48,559 nt of DNA from JADGHX01 sp035760965 (GCA_035760965.1 DASTRY010000095.1:1-48559); one strand, 5' to 3'; shown: positions 24,468 to 33,407, numbered from the stretch's first letter. Notes: generated from the sequence alone by a model not told the origin. Made by a program: numbers and translations.

Positions 24468-25004
24468 ATGAACCTGCGCAATTGCTCGTCCAGTCTCGCG
24501 CTCGCACTCGCGGCGTCGTTGCTCGTCGCGTGCCAGTCGCTCGTCGGACCGCCGGTGCCGCGACCCTCTCCGCCGCCGAGTCAGCCCGGCACGCCGCAGC
24601 CCGCTCCGGGCACGCCGGAGCCGCAACCCCAACCGGCGCCGCCGGCTCCCACACAGCCGCAGAAGCAGTTTCGACTGAGCTCCGCCTGCGCGGCGCTCGT
24701 GAAGCAGGCGCACGCGCAATCGAGCAAGGGCGATTTCCCTGCCGCCACCGCGACGGTCGAGCGCGCGCTGCGTATCGAGCCCAACAATCCGCTGCTCTGG
24801 ATCGAGCTCGGTCAGGTGCACCTCGCCGAAGGGGACACCTCGCAGGCGGAGAGCATGGGACGCAAGGCGGTCGCCCTGGCCGTCGGCGATCCGAACGCGC
24901 AGTCCGCGGCCTGGCGGCTGGTGGGGGATGCGCTGCGTGCCCGCGGCCGCGTGCTCGAAGCCACCGAAGCGTATCAGCGCGCGAACCAGGCCTCGCCGCG
25001 CTAG
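24468..25004 (+). CDS. TPR-containing lipoprotein, possible PBP1b partner
   Basis: 178 residues. Signal peptide with lipobox LVAC (cleavage before Cys about 22); a ~40-residue Pro-rich linker (residues ~30-68); then two to three tetratricopeptide units (ACAALVKQAHAQSSKGDFPAATATVERALRIEPNN, PLLWIELGQVHLAEGDTSQAE, LVGDALRARGRVLEATEAYQRAN). The Cys is followed by Gln, not Asp, so outer-membrane sorting is expected. A TPR lipoprotein directly downstream of PBP1b (31 bp) recalls LpoA-type activators; that role is inference from context. ATG 24468 chosen over GTG 24462. Confidence 0.85.
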   Translation: MNLRNCSSSLALALAASLLVACQSLVGPPVPRPSPPPSQPGTPQPAPGTPEPQPQPAPPAPTQPQKQFRLSSACAALVKQAHAQSSKGDFPAATATVERALRIEPNNPLLWIELGQVHLAEGDTSQAESMGRKAVALAVGDPNAQSAAWRLVGDALRARGRVLEATEAYQRANQASPR

Positions 25005-25032
25005 GGAATCTCAGCGACGGGCTCTGAGCGAC

Positions 25033-25076
25033 GGGGTTACGCTCTTGGGGAAGTCTTCCTCCCCAAGGTGAACCCC
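25033..25076. terminator. nested palindrome, bidirectional terminator candidate
   Basis: CTTGGGGA (25044-25051) pairs perfectly with TCCCCAAG (25060-25067) around an 8-base loop, and GGGGTT (25033-25038) pairs with AACCCC (25071-25076) outside it. It lies between the convergent lipoprotein and EamA genes. No long T-run is present, so termination is inferred from position and stem strength. Confidence 0.6.
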
Positions 25077-25093
25077 TCAGAAGAGGCGCGCCG

Positions 25094-25960
25094 TCATTGC
25101 GGGCGCGTCAGCGCGAGGCTGCTCACGCCGACGACGATGAGCACGGCACCGAGCGCGCGCGCCGGAGTCACGCGCTCCTTGAGCAGTGTCGCGCCGAAGT
25201 AGCTGCCGACGAGAGTGGAGAGCTCGCGCGCGGGCGCGACGTGTCCGATGGGTGCGACTTGCATGGCGAACAGCACGAGGATGTAGCCGACGGGTCCGAG
25301 CAGTGCGACCACCGCAATCGGCAAGCGGAACTCGCGCGCTTCGCGCAGCACGCCGGCGCCATCGCGCGCTACCATGGGACTGAGCAAAACGACGCGAAAC
25401 GCGCTGCCGACGAAGTCGATCACGAAGGGGGAGATCATGAGCGCCTTCACCGCCCACCCGTCGTTGATCGTGTAACCCGCGATGAAGAAGCCGTTGACCA
25501 GCCCGAGCGCGACACCCGCGCGCGGTGCCTTGTGGCTCGAGCCGGTCAAGCCCGATACGAGCAGGATGCCGCTCACGATCAGGACCACGCCGAGCACCGA
25601 CAGCGAATTCGCCGGCTCCTTCAGAAAGACCGTTGCGGCGATGAAGGACAGCAGCGGCCCCGTGCCCCGCGCGATCGGATACACGAGCGACAGATCGGAT
25701 ACCCGGTAGCCTGCCTGCAGGAGCATCGAATACGCCGTGTGCAGCACGCCGGTCGCCACGAGCGCGAGCCAGTGCGCCGTCGTGAAGTGCGGCCGCTCGA
25801 CGATGGCGATCCACAGCACGACGGGTGCGTACAGCACGAGCGATCCGAGCGAGTACAGCCACACGAAGTGGCGGGAGCCCGCGGCACGCTTGGCGAAATA
25901 GTTCCAGGTGGCGTGAGTGAGCGCAGCGAGCAGCACCGCTGCCAATGCGAGTATCGGCAC
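25094..25960 (-). CDS. EamA/DMT-superfamily permease
   Basis: 288 residues with ten predicted transmembrane helices in two EamA halves; the second half shows FLKEPANSLSVLGVVLIVSGILL and LLKERVTPARALGAVLIVVGV, the conserved E at the end of helices 4 and 9. Drug/metabolite transporters of this type export amino acids or related metabolites; the substrate is not readable. GTG start at 25960, 9 bp after the hisIE stop on the same strand, so it is probably the last gene of the his operon, which makes a histidine-pathway or amino-acid substrate plausible. Confidence 0.9.
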   Translation of the reverse strand: MPILALAAVLLAALTHATWNYFAKRAAGSRHFVWLYSLGSLVLYAPVVLWIAIVERPHFTTAHWLALVATGVLHTAYSMLLQAGYRVSDLSLVYPIARGTGPLLSFIAATVFLKEPANSLSVLGVVLIVSGILLVSGLTGSSHKAPRAGVALGLVNGFFIAGYTINDGWAVKALMISPFVIDFVGSAFRVVLLSPMVARDGAGVLREAREFRLPIAVVALLGPVGYILVLFAMQVAPIGHVAPARELSTLVGSYFGATLLKERVTPARALGAVLIVVGVSSLALTRPQ

Positions 25961-25969
25961 TCCGAGAGC

Positions 25970-26629
25970 TTAGCCGGTCTTCTTCTCGGTATGGCGGGCT
26001 TCTAGCTCGCGCGCGACACGCTCCAGCGAAACGCCGCGACTCTTCAGCAGCACGAGCAGATGGAAGATGAGGTCCGCCGACTCGGCGATCACTTTCTCGT
26101 CCGGCTCGGCGACCGCTGCGAGCGCAACCTCGAGGCCTTCCTCGCCCACTTTCTGCGCTATGCGCTTCGCGCCCTGCGCATAGAGACGTGCCGTGTAGCT
26201 GCCTTCGGGCCGATCCGCGATGCGTTTCTCGATGACGCCTTCGAGGGCGCCGAGAAAGGCGAGGCGCTCCGCCTGCGACGGTTTCTCGTCCCCGAAGCAG
26301 GTTGCCGTGCCGGTGTGGCACGCCGGCCCGCGGGGCCGCGCCGTGACGAGGAGGGTGTCGCGATCGCAGTCCGTGCGGACTTCGACCAGATCGAGCGTGT
26401 TGCCCGACGTTTCACCCTTCTCCCACAGACGCTGCTTGCTGCGGCTGAAGAACACGACGCGACCGCGTTCGAAGGTGGTACGCAGCGCATCGCGATTCAT
26501 GTAGCCGAGCATCAGGACGGCGCCGGTATCAGCGTCCTGAACGACCGCCGGCAGGAGCCCGTCGCCCTTGGCGAAGTCGAGCGACGAGACATCGGCCGCA
26601 CCGATTCCGCGCTCCGAACGCGTAGTCAT
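25970..26629 (-). CDS. hisI: bifunctional phosphoribosyl-AMP cyclohydrolase / phosphoribosyl-ATP pyrophosphatase
   Basis: 219 residues, HisIE fusion. HisI (about 1-125): GYMNRDAL, FFSRSKQRLWEKGETSGN, DCDRDTLL and the zinc motif ACHTGTATCF. HisE (about 130-219): GSYTARLYAQGAKRIAQKVGEEGLEVALA with the conserved metal-binding acidic residues and ESADLIFHLLVLL. The two domains perform steps 2 and 3 of histidine synthesis. The ATG overlaps the hisF stop as ATGA. Confidence 0.96.
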   Translation of the reverse strand: MTTRSERGIGAADVSSLDFAKGDGLLPAVVQDADTGAVLMLGYMNRDALRTTFERGRVVFFSRSKQRLWEKGETSGNTLDLVEVRTDCDRDTLLVTARPRGPACHTGTATCFGDEKPSQAERLAFLGALEGVIEKRIADRPEGSYTARLYAQGAKRIAQKVGEEGLEVALAAVAEPDEKVIAESADLIFHLLVLLKSRGVSLERVARELEARHTEKKTG

Positions 26630-27393
26630 GGCCGCACCTCGATGCCTTCCGAACGGAGAAACTGCTTCAGCTCGCGCACGACGATCGCGCCGGAATGGAA
26701 CACGCTCGCGGCAAGGGCCGCGTCGACGCCCGCCTGCACGAACACATCGCGGAAATGCTCCGGCGCACCGGCACCGCCGGACGCAACGAGCGGGACGCTG
26801 CAGATGGCACGCACCTTCTGCAGTTGCTCGATGTCGTATCCGCGGCGCACGCCGTCGCTTCCCATGCAGTTGAGCACGATCTCGCCGGCGCCGCGCTCCT
26901 GTACCTCGCGCACCCACTGCAGCGTATCGCGTCCCGAGTCGCGCGTTCGGTTCGGATCGCCAGTGAACTGATACACGCGATATCCCTCCGGCGTCAGATG
27001 GCTGTCGATGCCGACCACGACGCACTGGGCGCCGAAGCGCTTGCTGAGCGCGTCGATGAGCGGCGGATCGGCGAGCGCGGGCGAATTCACGGAGATTTTC
27101 TCGGCCCCCGCGTTCAGCACCGCCTCGGCTTCCGCCACCGAGCGAATGCCGCCCGCGACGCAGAACGGAATGTCGAGCCCGCGCGCCACGCGGCGCACCC
27201 ACTCGCGATCGACGGAGCGCCCCTCGGGGCTCGCCGTGATGTCGTAGAACACGAGCTCGTCCGCGCCTTCATCGCGATACCGCGCGGCGAGCTCGAGGAT
27301 GTCGCCGACCACGCGGTGCTCGCGAAAGCGAACGCCCTTTACGACCTGGCCGTCGCGAACGTCGAGGCAGGGAATGATGCGTTTGGCAAGAAT
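26626..27393 (-). CDS. hisF: imidazole glycerol phosphate synthase cyclase subunit, ATT start
   Basis: 255 residues, a beta/alpha barrel aligned to HisF from its first residues: (M)LAKRIIPCLDVRDGQVVKGV with catalytic Asp11, DELVFYDITAS, FCVAGGIRS, KISVNSPAL, Asp130 in VVGIDSH, ASGGAG. With HisH it makes IGP and AICAR. In frame there is no ATG, GTG, TTG or CTG near the conserved start; the codon at the family's Met position is ATT (27393-27391), preceded by GAGGAG eight bases upstream, an ideal ribosome site. The next possible start is ~196 codons upstream, inside hisA in another frame. The gene overlaps hisA by 55 bp. Confidence 0.93.
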   Translation of the reverse strand: MLAKRIIPCLDVRDGQVVKGVRFREHRVVGDILELAARYRDEGADELVFYDITASPEGRSVDREWVRRVARGLDIPFCVAGGIRSVAEAEAVLNAGAEKISVNSPALADPPLIDALSKRFGAQCVVVGIDSHLTPEGYRVYQFTGDPNRTRDSGRDTLQWVREVQERGAGEIVLNCMGSDGVRRGYDIEQLQKVRAICSVPLVASGGAGAPEHFRDVFVQAGVDAALAASVFHSGAIVVRELKQFLRSEGIEVRP

Positions 27394-28115
27394 GGTCGCA
27401 ACTCCTCGGAAGTCATGCGCTGTTCGAGCAGCGCCTTGCCGCTGACGGCGGCGGCGACGCCCACCTCGGCCAGCGCCGCGAGATCGGATGCATCGCGCAC
27501 GCCGCCCGATGCCTGCCACGCGAGCTGCGGAAAGCGCACGAGCGCGCGGGCGTACAGGTCGATGTTCGGGCCGGCGAGGGCGCCGTCGCGATCGATGTCG
27601 GTACACAACACGTGCTTCAGGCCCACCGCAAGGAAGGGTTCGATGGCCTGCCACAACGTGACGGACGTGCCTTCCGTCCACCCGCGCGTGCGCACGAATG
27701 GCTCGCCGAACGCGTCGAGCTTTACGTCGAGCGCCAGACAGATGCGCTCCGGTCCGAACTGCTCGATCCATTTCGCAACTTCGAGCGGCTGCTCGATAGC
27801 AGCGCTGCCGATGACCGCACGCGCGATGCCGTTGCTCAGCAGATCTTCGACCGCCGCGAGCGAACGCATGCCGCCGCCCACTTGCAGGTGCAGTCCGCTC
27901 GCCGCCGCGAGCGAGACGATGGTCGCGCGATTCGCGAGCACGCCGTTCTTCGCGCCGTCGAGATCGACGACGTGCAGCCACGACGCGCCGAGGCTGCGGT
28001 ATCGCGCGAGCAGCTCCAGTGGCTCGGTTTCATATCGCGTTTCGGCGTTGAAGTCGCCCTTCAGCAGGCGCACGCAGCGGCCGTTGCGGAGATCGATTGC
28101 AGGGATGAGAAGCAT
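27339..28115 (-). CDS. hisA: 1-(5-phosphoribosyl)-5-[(5-phosphoribosylamino)methylideneamino]imidazole-4-carboxamide isomerase
   Basis: 258 residues, HisA barrel: LLIPAIDLRNGRCVRL with catalytic Asp8, LHVVDLDGAKNG, LQVGGGMRS, LALDVK (Asp about 130), CTDIDRDG and QASGGVRD. The last ~18 residues, after LLEQRMTSEELRP, extend across the start of hisF and are not conserved; they exist because the stop is downstream of the hisF start. The start codon shares one base with the hisH stop (TGATG). Confidence 0.96.
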   Translation of the reverse strand: MLLIPAIDLRNGRCVRLLKGDFNAETRYETEPLELLARYRSLGASWLHVVDLDGAKNGVLANRATIVSLAAASGLHLQVGGGMRSLAAVEDLLSNGIARAVIGSAAIEQPLEVAKWIEQFGPERICLALDVKLDAFGEPFVRTRGWTEGTSVTLWQAIEPFLAVGLKHVLCTDIDRDGALAGPNIDLYARALVRFPQLAWQASGGVRDASDLAALAEVGVAAAVSGKALLEQRMTSEELRPFLPNASFPASTFATARS

Positions 28116-28708
28116 CAGCTCAGTCTGAGAAAGTTTGCGAGGAATTTCGCGCCGGTCGCACCGGAGCGTTCGGGATGGAACTGCGTGCCCCAGAAGTTGC
28201 CGCGACGAACGACGGCGGAAACTTGCGAGCCGTAGTCGGTCGCCGCCAGCGTGACGTCGGACACCGGAGCTGCGTAGCTGTGTACGAAGTACACATACTC
28301 GTTCGCCTCCACGTTCGCGAGCAGTGGATCGGGGCGCAGCGCCGTCAGCTGGTTCCAGCCCATGTGCGGCACGGGGCGGCCAGGTTCCGCACGCAGGCGG
28401 CGCACCGTATCGGGAATGATGCCGAGGCATTCCGTCGGCCCTTCCTCCGAGCGCGCGAAGAGCAGCTGCATGCCGAGGCAGATGCCCAGTACGGGCTGCT
28501 TCAACGTGGGCAGAACTGTATGCAGACCGGTGGCGCGCAGCTTAGTCATCGCATCCTGCGCGGAACCGACGCCCGGTAGGATCACGCGCGGCGCGCGGGT
28601 CACGTCCTGGGGATCGTTCGACACCACTGCGCGCACATCCAGCCGTTCGAGCGCGAATTGAAGCGAGGCGAGATTGGCGCCGCCGCTGTCGATGATGACC
28701 GTGTCCAT
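28115..28708 (-). CDS. hisH: imidazole glycerol phosphate synthase glutaminase subunit
   Basis: 197 residues, class I glutamine amidotransferase: start TVIIDSGGANLASLQFAL, LPGVGSAQDAM, nucleophile Cys in LGICLGMQLL, and the His/Glu pair in TQFHPERSG. It supplies ammonia to HisF. The gene begins 1 bp after the hisB stop. Confidence 0.96.
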   Translation of the reverse strand: MDTVIIDSGGANLASLQFALERLDVRAVVSNDPQDVTRAPRVILPGVGSAQDAMTKLRATGLHTVLPTLKQPVLGICLGMQLLFARSEEGPTECLGIIPDTVRRLRAEPGRPVPHMGWNQLTALRPDPLLANVEANEYVYFVHSYAAPVSDVTLAATDYGSQVSAVVRRGNFWGTQFHPERSGATGAKFLANFLRLS

Positions 28709-28709
28709 G

Positions 28710-29783
28710 CTAGAGCACGCCCTTCGTCGAGGGCAGGTCGTCGCCCTCGCGGCGGAACGCCTGCCGCAGCGCGCGACCCACGCCCTTGAAGCACGCTTCG
28801 ATCATGTGATGCGTGTTCTCGCCCGTGACGCTGACGTGAACTGCGGCGCCGAGCGCATCGGCAAGCGAGCGGAAGAAGTGCGGGACGAGCTCCGTCGGCA
28901 GGCTGCCCACTTGCTCGCGACCGAAGCGACCCTCGAACACGGCGTACGCGCGCCCGGAAAGATCGATGGCGACGCGCGCTTGGGATTCGTCCATCGGCAG
29001 AAGGAATCCGTAGCGGCCGATGCCCGCCTTCGAACCGAGCGCCTTGCGCAGCGTTTCGCCGAGCGCGAGCGCGCAATCCTCGACGGTGTGATGCTCGTCG
29101 ATCTGCAGGTCGCCCTTGCACGTGAGCTGCAACGAGAAGCCGCCGTGCTTGGCGATCTGCTCCAGCATGTGATCGAAGAAGCCGATGCCGGTGGCGACGT
29201 GAATCGGCTCGCTCGCATCGAGATCGACCGCTACCTCGATCTGTGTCTCCTTCGTGCGCCGCTCGTGACGCGCGCGGCGCGCGGTGAGCTCGCGCACGAT
29301 AGCAGGCCAGGTTTCCTCGGGCGTGCCGTTACGATGCACCTTGAGCCCGCGGATGCCGAGGTTGCGGGCAAACTCGAGGTCGGTCGGGCGGTCGCCGATC
29401 ACGGCGCTCACCGCCGGGTCCATGTTCTGCGCGCGAACGTAGTCCTCGACGAGCTGCGTGCGCGGCTTGCGGCACGCGCAGTTGTCGGTCGGAAAGTGTG
29501 GGCACACGAAGACCGCATCGAACTCGATACCTTGCGAGCGGAACGCTTCGAGCACGAAGGTCTGTACGGTTTCGAAGTGCACTTGCGGGAAGCTCTGCGT
29601 GCCGAGGCCATCCTGGTTCGTGACCATCGCGAGCTTGTAGCCGCGTCGCGCAAGCTGGGTCAGCGCGGCGAAGACGCCCGGCATGAAGCGCACTTTGTCC
29701 AGCGAGTCCACCTGTTGATCGGGTGGCTCCTCGATCAGCGTGCCGTCGCGATCGACGAACAGGATGGGTGCGCCGCCGCTCAC
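28710..29783 (-). CDS. hisB: bifunctional histidinol-phosphatase / imidazoleglycerol-phosphate dehydratase
   Basis: 357 residues. HAD-type phosphatase (about 1-165): FVDRDGTL with nucleophile and acid/base Asp, zinc loop CPHFPTDNCACRKP, and GDRPTDLEFARN. Dehydratase (about 170-357): TGIGFFDHMLEQIAKHGGF, DEHHTVEDCALALGETL and the repeat GENTHHMIEACFKGVGRAL, the His motifs that bind two metals. The fused form is typical of gammaproteobacteria (355 residues in E. coli). GTG start overlaps the hisC stop (GTGA). Confidence 0.96.
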   Translation of the reverse strand: MSGGAPILFVDRDGTLIEEPPDQQVDSLDKVRFMPGVFAALTQLARRGYKLAMVTNQDGLGTQSFPQVHFETVQTFVLEAFRSQGIEFDAVFVCPHFPTDNCACRKPRTQLVEDYVRAQNMDPAVSAVIGDRPTDLEFARNLGIRGLKVHRNGTPEETWPAIVRELTARRARHERRTKETQIEVAVDLDASEPIHVATGIGFFDHMLEQIAKHGGFSLQLTCKGDLQIDEHHTVEDCALALGETLRKALGSKAGIGRYGFLLPMDESQARVAIDLSGRAYAVFEGRFGREQVGSLPTELVPHFFRSLADALGAAVHVSVTGENTHHMIEACFKGVGRALRQAFRREGDDLPSTKGVL

Positions 29784-30835
29784 TTCAGCGCCTCCAGCAA
29801 GCGGTTGTTCTGCTCCGGCGTGCCGATGCTGATGCGGACCATGCGCGGCAAGCCAAGCTGTGCACGCACGTCGCGGATCAGGAGGTTCGCGGAGCGAGCG
29901 CGCGTCAGGGCGCGCTCCGCGTCCCCGAATTCCACGAGGATGAAGTTCGACTGGCTGGGCCACACGCGCTTCACGTCGGCCAGTTGTCCGATTGCCTGAC
30001 TCATGCGCTCGCGTTCCCGGCGAATCTCACTGATCCGGGCATGCATCTTCTCGATCTCCGCCGGCGCGAGGAAGCGCAGCGCCGCCTCGACGGTGAGCTG
30101 CGTGATCGCGTACGGAGGAATGATCTTGCGCAGGAGCGCGACGATCTCCGGATTCGCGATCAGCGTTCCGCAGCGCGCGCCGGCGAGCCCGTGCGCCTTG
30201 GACAGTGTGCGCAGAATGACGAGCTGCGGTAGGTCCTTCACGCGCCGGGTCAAGCTCGGGACACTGGCGAACTCGATGTAGGCCTCGTCCACGACGACGA
30301 GCGCGCGACCTTCGAGGCGTGCCGCGATGTCCAACACGTCCGTGACCTTCAGCAGGTTCCCGGTCGGGTTGTTCGGCGAGCACAGGAACACGAGCTTCAC
30401 TGAAGGCGCGCAAGCCTTCAGCACGGCGTCCGCATCCAGCGCGAACCCGTTTGCAGCCTGCAGCGGCACGCTGACGACATCGGCGCCCTGGATGCGTGCG
30501 GCGACGGCATACATGCCGAAAGTCGGTGGGCAGATGAGAACCGCATCCTGACCGGCGCGACAGAAGGCGCGCACGAGGAGGTCGATTGCTTCGTCGCTGC
30601 CGCGTCCGACGAGCACCTCGCTCGGATCCGCGCCATAGATGGCGGCGAGCCGCGCGACCAGCTCCCGCGGCTGCGGCTCCGGATATCGGTTGAGCCCGGC
30701 GTCGGTCTCATCGCCGGTTGCCCGCCAGGGGAGCTCGTTCGCGTGCAGACGTTCGAGATGCGGCTCCCACGAGGCGTGCTCGTACGGATTCAACGTCACG
30801 ATCTCTGGGCGCGCGAGCCCGGTGATCCAGCTCAT
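29780..30835 (-). CDS. hisC: histidinol-phosphate aminotransferase
   Basis: 351 residues, PLP fold-I class II aminotransferase. Motifs: LNPYEHASWEP, GRGSDEAIDLLVRAF, PTFGMYAVAARIQG, SPNNPTGNLL, VVDEAYIEFA with the PLP-nitrogen Asp, and the Schiff-base lysine in TLSKAHGLAGARCG; terminal RISIGTPEQN with the carboxylate-binding Arg. Converts imidazole-acetol phosphate to histidinol phosphate. ATGA overlap with hisD. Confidence 0.96.
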   Translation of the reverse strand: MSWITGLARPEIVTLNPYEHASWEPHLERLHANELPWRATGDETDAGLNRYPEPQPRELVARLAAIYGADPSEVLVGRGSDEAIDLLVRAFCRAGQDAVLICPPTFGMYAVAARIQGADVVSVPLQAANGFALDADAVLKACAPSVKLVFLCSPNNPTGNLLKVTDVLDIAARLEGRALVVVDEAYIEFASVPSLTRRVKDLPQLVILRTLSKAHGLAGARCGTLIANPEIVALLRKIIPPYAITQLTVEAALRFLAPAEIEKMHARISEIRRERERMSQAIGQLADVKRVWPSQSNFILVEFGDAERALTRARSANLLIRDVRAQLGLPRMVRISIGTPEQNNRLLEALK

Positions 30836-32145
30836 TGCAGCGCTCCGGAATTCAACAGCGCGAGCCGCTTCGTGACGGCGCTGGCGTGCGCGTCGAGCCC
30901 TTCGAGCTCCGCGAGCGTCACGGCGACGGGGCCGAGCGCGCGCAGACCGGCCGGCGAGAGCTCCTGCACCGTCACGCGCTTCACGAAGTCGAGCACTGAC
31001 AGCCCGCTGTACGCGCGTGCGTAGCCGTATGTCGGAAGCACGTGGTTCGTGCCGGAGCAGTAGTCGCCCATCGGCTCGGGCGACCAGGGGCCGAGAAAGA
31101 TGGAGCCCGCGTTCTGAATATGAGGCAGACAGCGGCGCGGCTCGCGCACCTGAAGAATGAGATGCTCGGCGGCGTATTCGTTCGCGACAGCGATCGCGAC
31201 ATCGAGGTCCGGGACGACGATGCAGCGGCTGCCTGCGACGGATTGTTCGAGGATCGCGCGGCGCGAGAGCACGCGCATCTGCGCGTCCACCGCGGCGCTC
31301 ACCGCATCCGCCAGCGCGCGCGATGGGGTGATCAGAATCGCCTGCGCCTGCGGGTCGTGCTCGGCTTGCGCGAGCAGGTCCGCGGCGACGAGGTCTGCGG
31401 AGGCGGTGTCGTCCGCAACGACGAGAACTTCCGAAGGACCGGCGGGCAAGTCGAACGCCGCGCCCGCCGCGTCACCGGCAACGTACTGCTTCGCCGCCGT
31501 CACCCAGGCGTTGCCCGGTCCGAAGATCTTGTCGACCTTCGGAATGCTCTGCGTTCCGTAGGCCATCGCGGCGATCGCCTGCGCACCGCCGACTTTGAAG
31601 ATTGTCTCGATGCCGCAGAGCTCCGCGGCAACGAGCACGCCGGGATTCGCGCCGCCGTCGGCAGCCGGCGGAGTACACAGCACGCGCTGGGGGCAGCCCG
31701 CGAGCTGCGCCGGCACGGCCAGCATCACGACCGCAGAGGGCAGTGGTGCCGATCCCGCCGGCACGTACAACCCGACGGCGGGAATAGGGCGGATCAGCCG
31801 CTCGCACGTGACGCCCGGCATCGTTTCGAGCGACAGCGCGCCCGGCAACTGCGCCGCATGGAAGGCCCGCACGTTCTCGACGGCGCGCTCGAGCGCTGCG
31901 ATCTGCTCGGGGCGAAGCGCGCTTCGTGCCGCTTTGAGCTCCTCGGGCGTCACCGCGAGCTCTTCGAGCTGCACGCGATCGAAGCGCTTAGTGTAGGCGC
32001 GCAAGGCGGCATCGCCGTCGCGGCGAACGGTTTCGACAATCTCGCGCACGCTGTTGGCGATGTCCGCGCGCAGCTCCTGCGCAGGACGTGCAAGGGCGGC
32101 CCGCTTGCCGGGCTCATCCAACGTGCTCCAGTCGAGAACGCGCAT
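30832..32145 (-). CDS. hisD: histidinol dehydrogenase
   Basis: 437 residues, standard length. Motifs: GLYVPAGSAPLPSAVVMLAVPA, KVGGAQAIAAMAYGT, KIFGPGNAWVTAAKQYV, DLPAGPSEVLVVAD, AQAEHDPQAQ with the catalytic and zinc-binding Glu-His, NEYAAEHLIL and SGTNHVLPTYG. Performs the two NAD-dependent oxidations of histidinol to histidine. ATG 32145 lies 2 bp after the hisG stop. Confidence 0.96.
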   Translation of the reverse strand: MRVLDWSTLDEPGKRAALARPAQELRADIANSVREIVETVRRDGDAALRAYTKRFDRVQLEELAVTPEELKAARSALRPEQIAALERAVENVRAFHAAQLPGALSLETMPGVTCERLIRPIPAVGLYVPAGSAPLPSAVVMLAVPAQLAGCPQRVLCTPPAADGGANPGVLVAAELCGIETIFKVGGAQAIAAMAYGTQSIPKVDKIFGPGNAWVTAAKQYVAGDAAGAAFDLPAGPSEVLVVADDTASADLVAADLLAQAEHDPQAQAILITPSRALADAVSAAVDAQMRVLSRRAILEQSVAGSRCIVVPDLDVAIAVANEYAAEHLILQVREPRRCLPHIQNAGSIFLGPWSPEPMGDYCSGTNHVLPTYGYARAYSGLSVLDFVKRVTVQELSPAGLRALGPVAVTLAELEGLDAHASAVTKRLALLNSGALQ

Positions 32146-32147
32146 GG

Positions 32148-33044
32148 TCAGGCCAGCATCTTCTCGACCGGCAGCACGAGGAGCGAGCTCGCGCCGGCTT
32201 TCTTGAGACTCTCGAGCGTCTCCCAGAACACGTTCTCGCGGCACACGGCGTGCACGGCGACTTTGTCCGGGAAGCCCTCGAGCGGAATGATGGTCGGCGA
32301 CTCGCTGCCGGGAAGCAGCCGGCGAATCTCCGCAAGCGCCGAGCGCGGCGCGTGCAGGAGGATGTACTTGCTCTCGCGCACCTGCTGGACGCCATCGATG
32401 CGCATGAGCAGGCGTTCGACCCACTCGTCTTTCGTCGGCGGCAGGTCGAGCGGCGTGCGAATAAGGGTGGCGTAGCTCTCGAGCACCGTTTCGACTTCGC
32501 GCAGGTGATTCGCCTGCAGCGTCGATCCGGTGGAAACGAGATCGCAGATCAGATCGGCGCGTCCCAGGCGCGGCGCGATTTCGACGGCGCCGGAGAGCGT
32601 GACGATCTCCGCCTGCACGTCTCGCTCGCGCAGATACTTCGCGAGCATGAAGGGATACGTCGTGGCAATTCGCTTGCCGCGCAGCGACGTCGGGCCCTCG
32701 TACGACAGGCCTTCTGGCACCGCGAGGGAGAGCCGGCAGCGGCCGAAATCGAGCGTGCGAATCTGCTGAAAGCGGGCCTTGGCACCCGCGGCGGCGAGCT
32801 CGAGGCGCTTCTCTTCGAGCACGTTCAGGCCGACGAGACCGAGGTCGCAGACATCTTCCTGCACGAGATCGGGAATGTCGTCGTCACGGACGAAGAGCAC
32901 ATCGAGCGGCATGTTCTCGCCGTACGCCATGAGCTGATCCTTGCCGCGCGAGACCTTGAGGCCGCAGCGCAGGAGCAGATCGAGCGAGGGATCGGTGAGC
33001 CGGCCGGACTTCTGGACGGCGAGCTTCAGGCGCGTGTCATCCAT
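32148..33044 (-). CDS. hisG: ATP phosphoribosyltransferase, long form
   Basis: 298 residues, the long HisG form (HisG-L; E. coli 299) with its own ACT-like regulatory domain. Seen: LKLAVQKSGRLTDPSLDLL, DVLFVRDDDIPDLVQEDVCDLGLVG, RIATTYPFMLAKYL, the PRPP loop LICDLVSTGSTLQANHL, and the C-terminal allosteric domain (about 225-298; ESPTIIPLEGFPDKVAVHAV). No HisZ is needed. First committed and histidine-inhibited step. It overlaps yerC by 8 bp, tying its translation to that regulator. Confidence 0.96.
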   Translation of the reverse strand: MDDTRLKLAVQKSGRLTDPSLDLLLRCGLKVSRGKDQLMAYGENMPLDVLFVRDDDIPDLVQEDVCDLGLVGLNVLEEKRLELAAAGAKARFQQIRTLDFGRCRLSLAVPEGLSYEGPTSLRGKRIATTYPFMLAKYLRERDVQAEIVTLSGAVEIAPRLGRADLICDLVSTGSTLQANHLREVETVLESYATLIRTPLDLPPTKDEWVERLLMRIDGVQQVRESKYILLHAPRSALAEIRRLLPGSESPTIIPLEGFPDKVAVHAVCRENVFWETLESLKKAGASSLLVLPVEKMLA

Positions 33045-33396
33045 GGCGCACCGCCTCCGCGCGCTTCGCGCCGTCGCTGCTGCGACGGACGCTGCCTGCG
33101 GTGCGGCGGAGCGCGAGCTCATACCCGCCGTTGCCGGACGCGACGAACTTCGCGACGCGGCCGATCGTGGTGACACTGACACCGGTGAGCTTGTGAATTT
33201 CCCGGTAGGGCAGGCCCCGCTGCAGCGGTTCGACGACGGCCCATCGATCCGCCATGGCCTGGATCTCGGCGGGTGTGCACAGGTCGCGGAAGAAGGACCG
33301 GCATTCTTCGGGCGTGCGCAGGGCGGAGATCGCCTCGTAGAGCTTACGCTCGGCGGCCTGTTCCTGGCGCGGGGTGACGTTGCGATGGAGCTTCAT
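33037..33396 (-). CDS. yerC: YerC/YecD family TrpR-related regulator
   Basis: 119 residues. A TrpR-like all-helical DNA-binding fold: LYEAISALRTPEECRSFFRDLCTPAEIQAMADRWAVVEPLQRG followed by the helix-turn-helix YREIHKLTGVSVTTIGRVAKF; the usual YerC length is about 100, and here a basic 20-residue tail overlaps hisG. YerC proteins are TrpR homologues of unknown ligand, often beside his or other amino-acid genes. As first gene of the his operon and with a palindrome over its promoter, it is a candidate histidine-responsive repressor; the ligand and the targets are inference. Confidence 0.9.
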   Translation of the reverse strand: MKLHRNVTPRQEQAAERKLYEAISALRTPEECRSFFRDLCTPAEIQAMADRWAVVEPLQRGLPYREIHKLTGVSVTTIGRVAKFVASGNGGYELALRRTAGSVRRSSDGAKRAEAVRHG

Positions 33397-33407
33397 GACG
33401 TTCCAAT

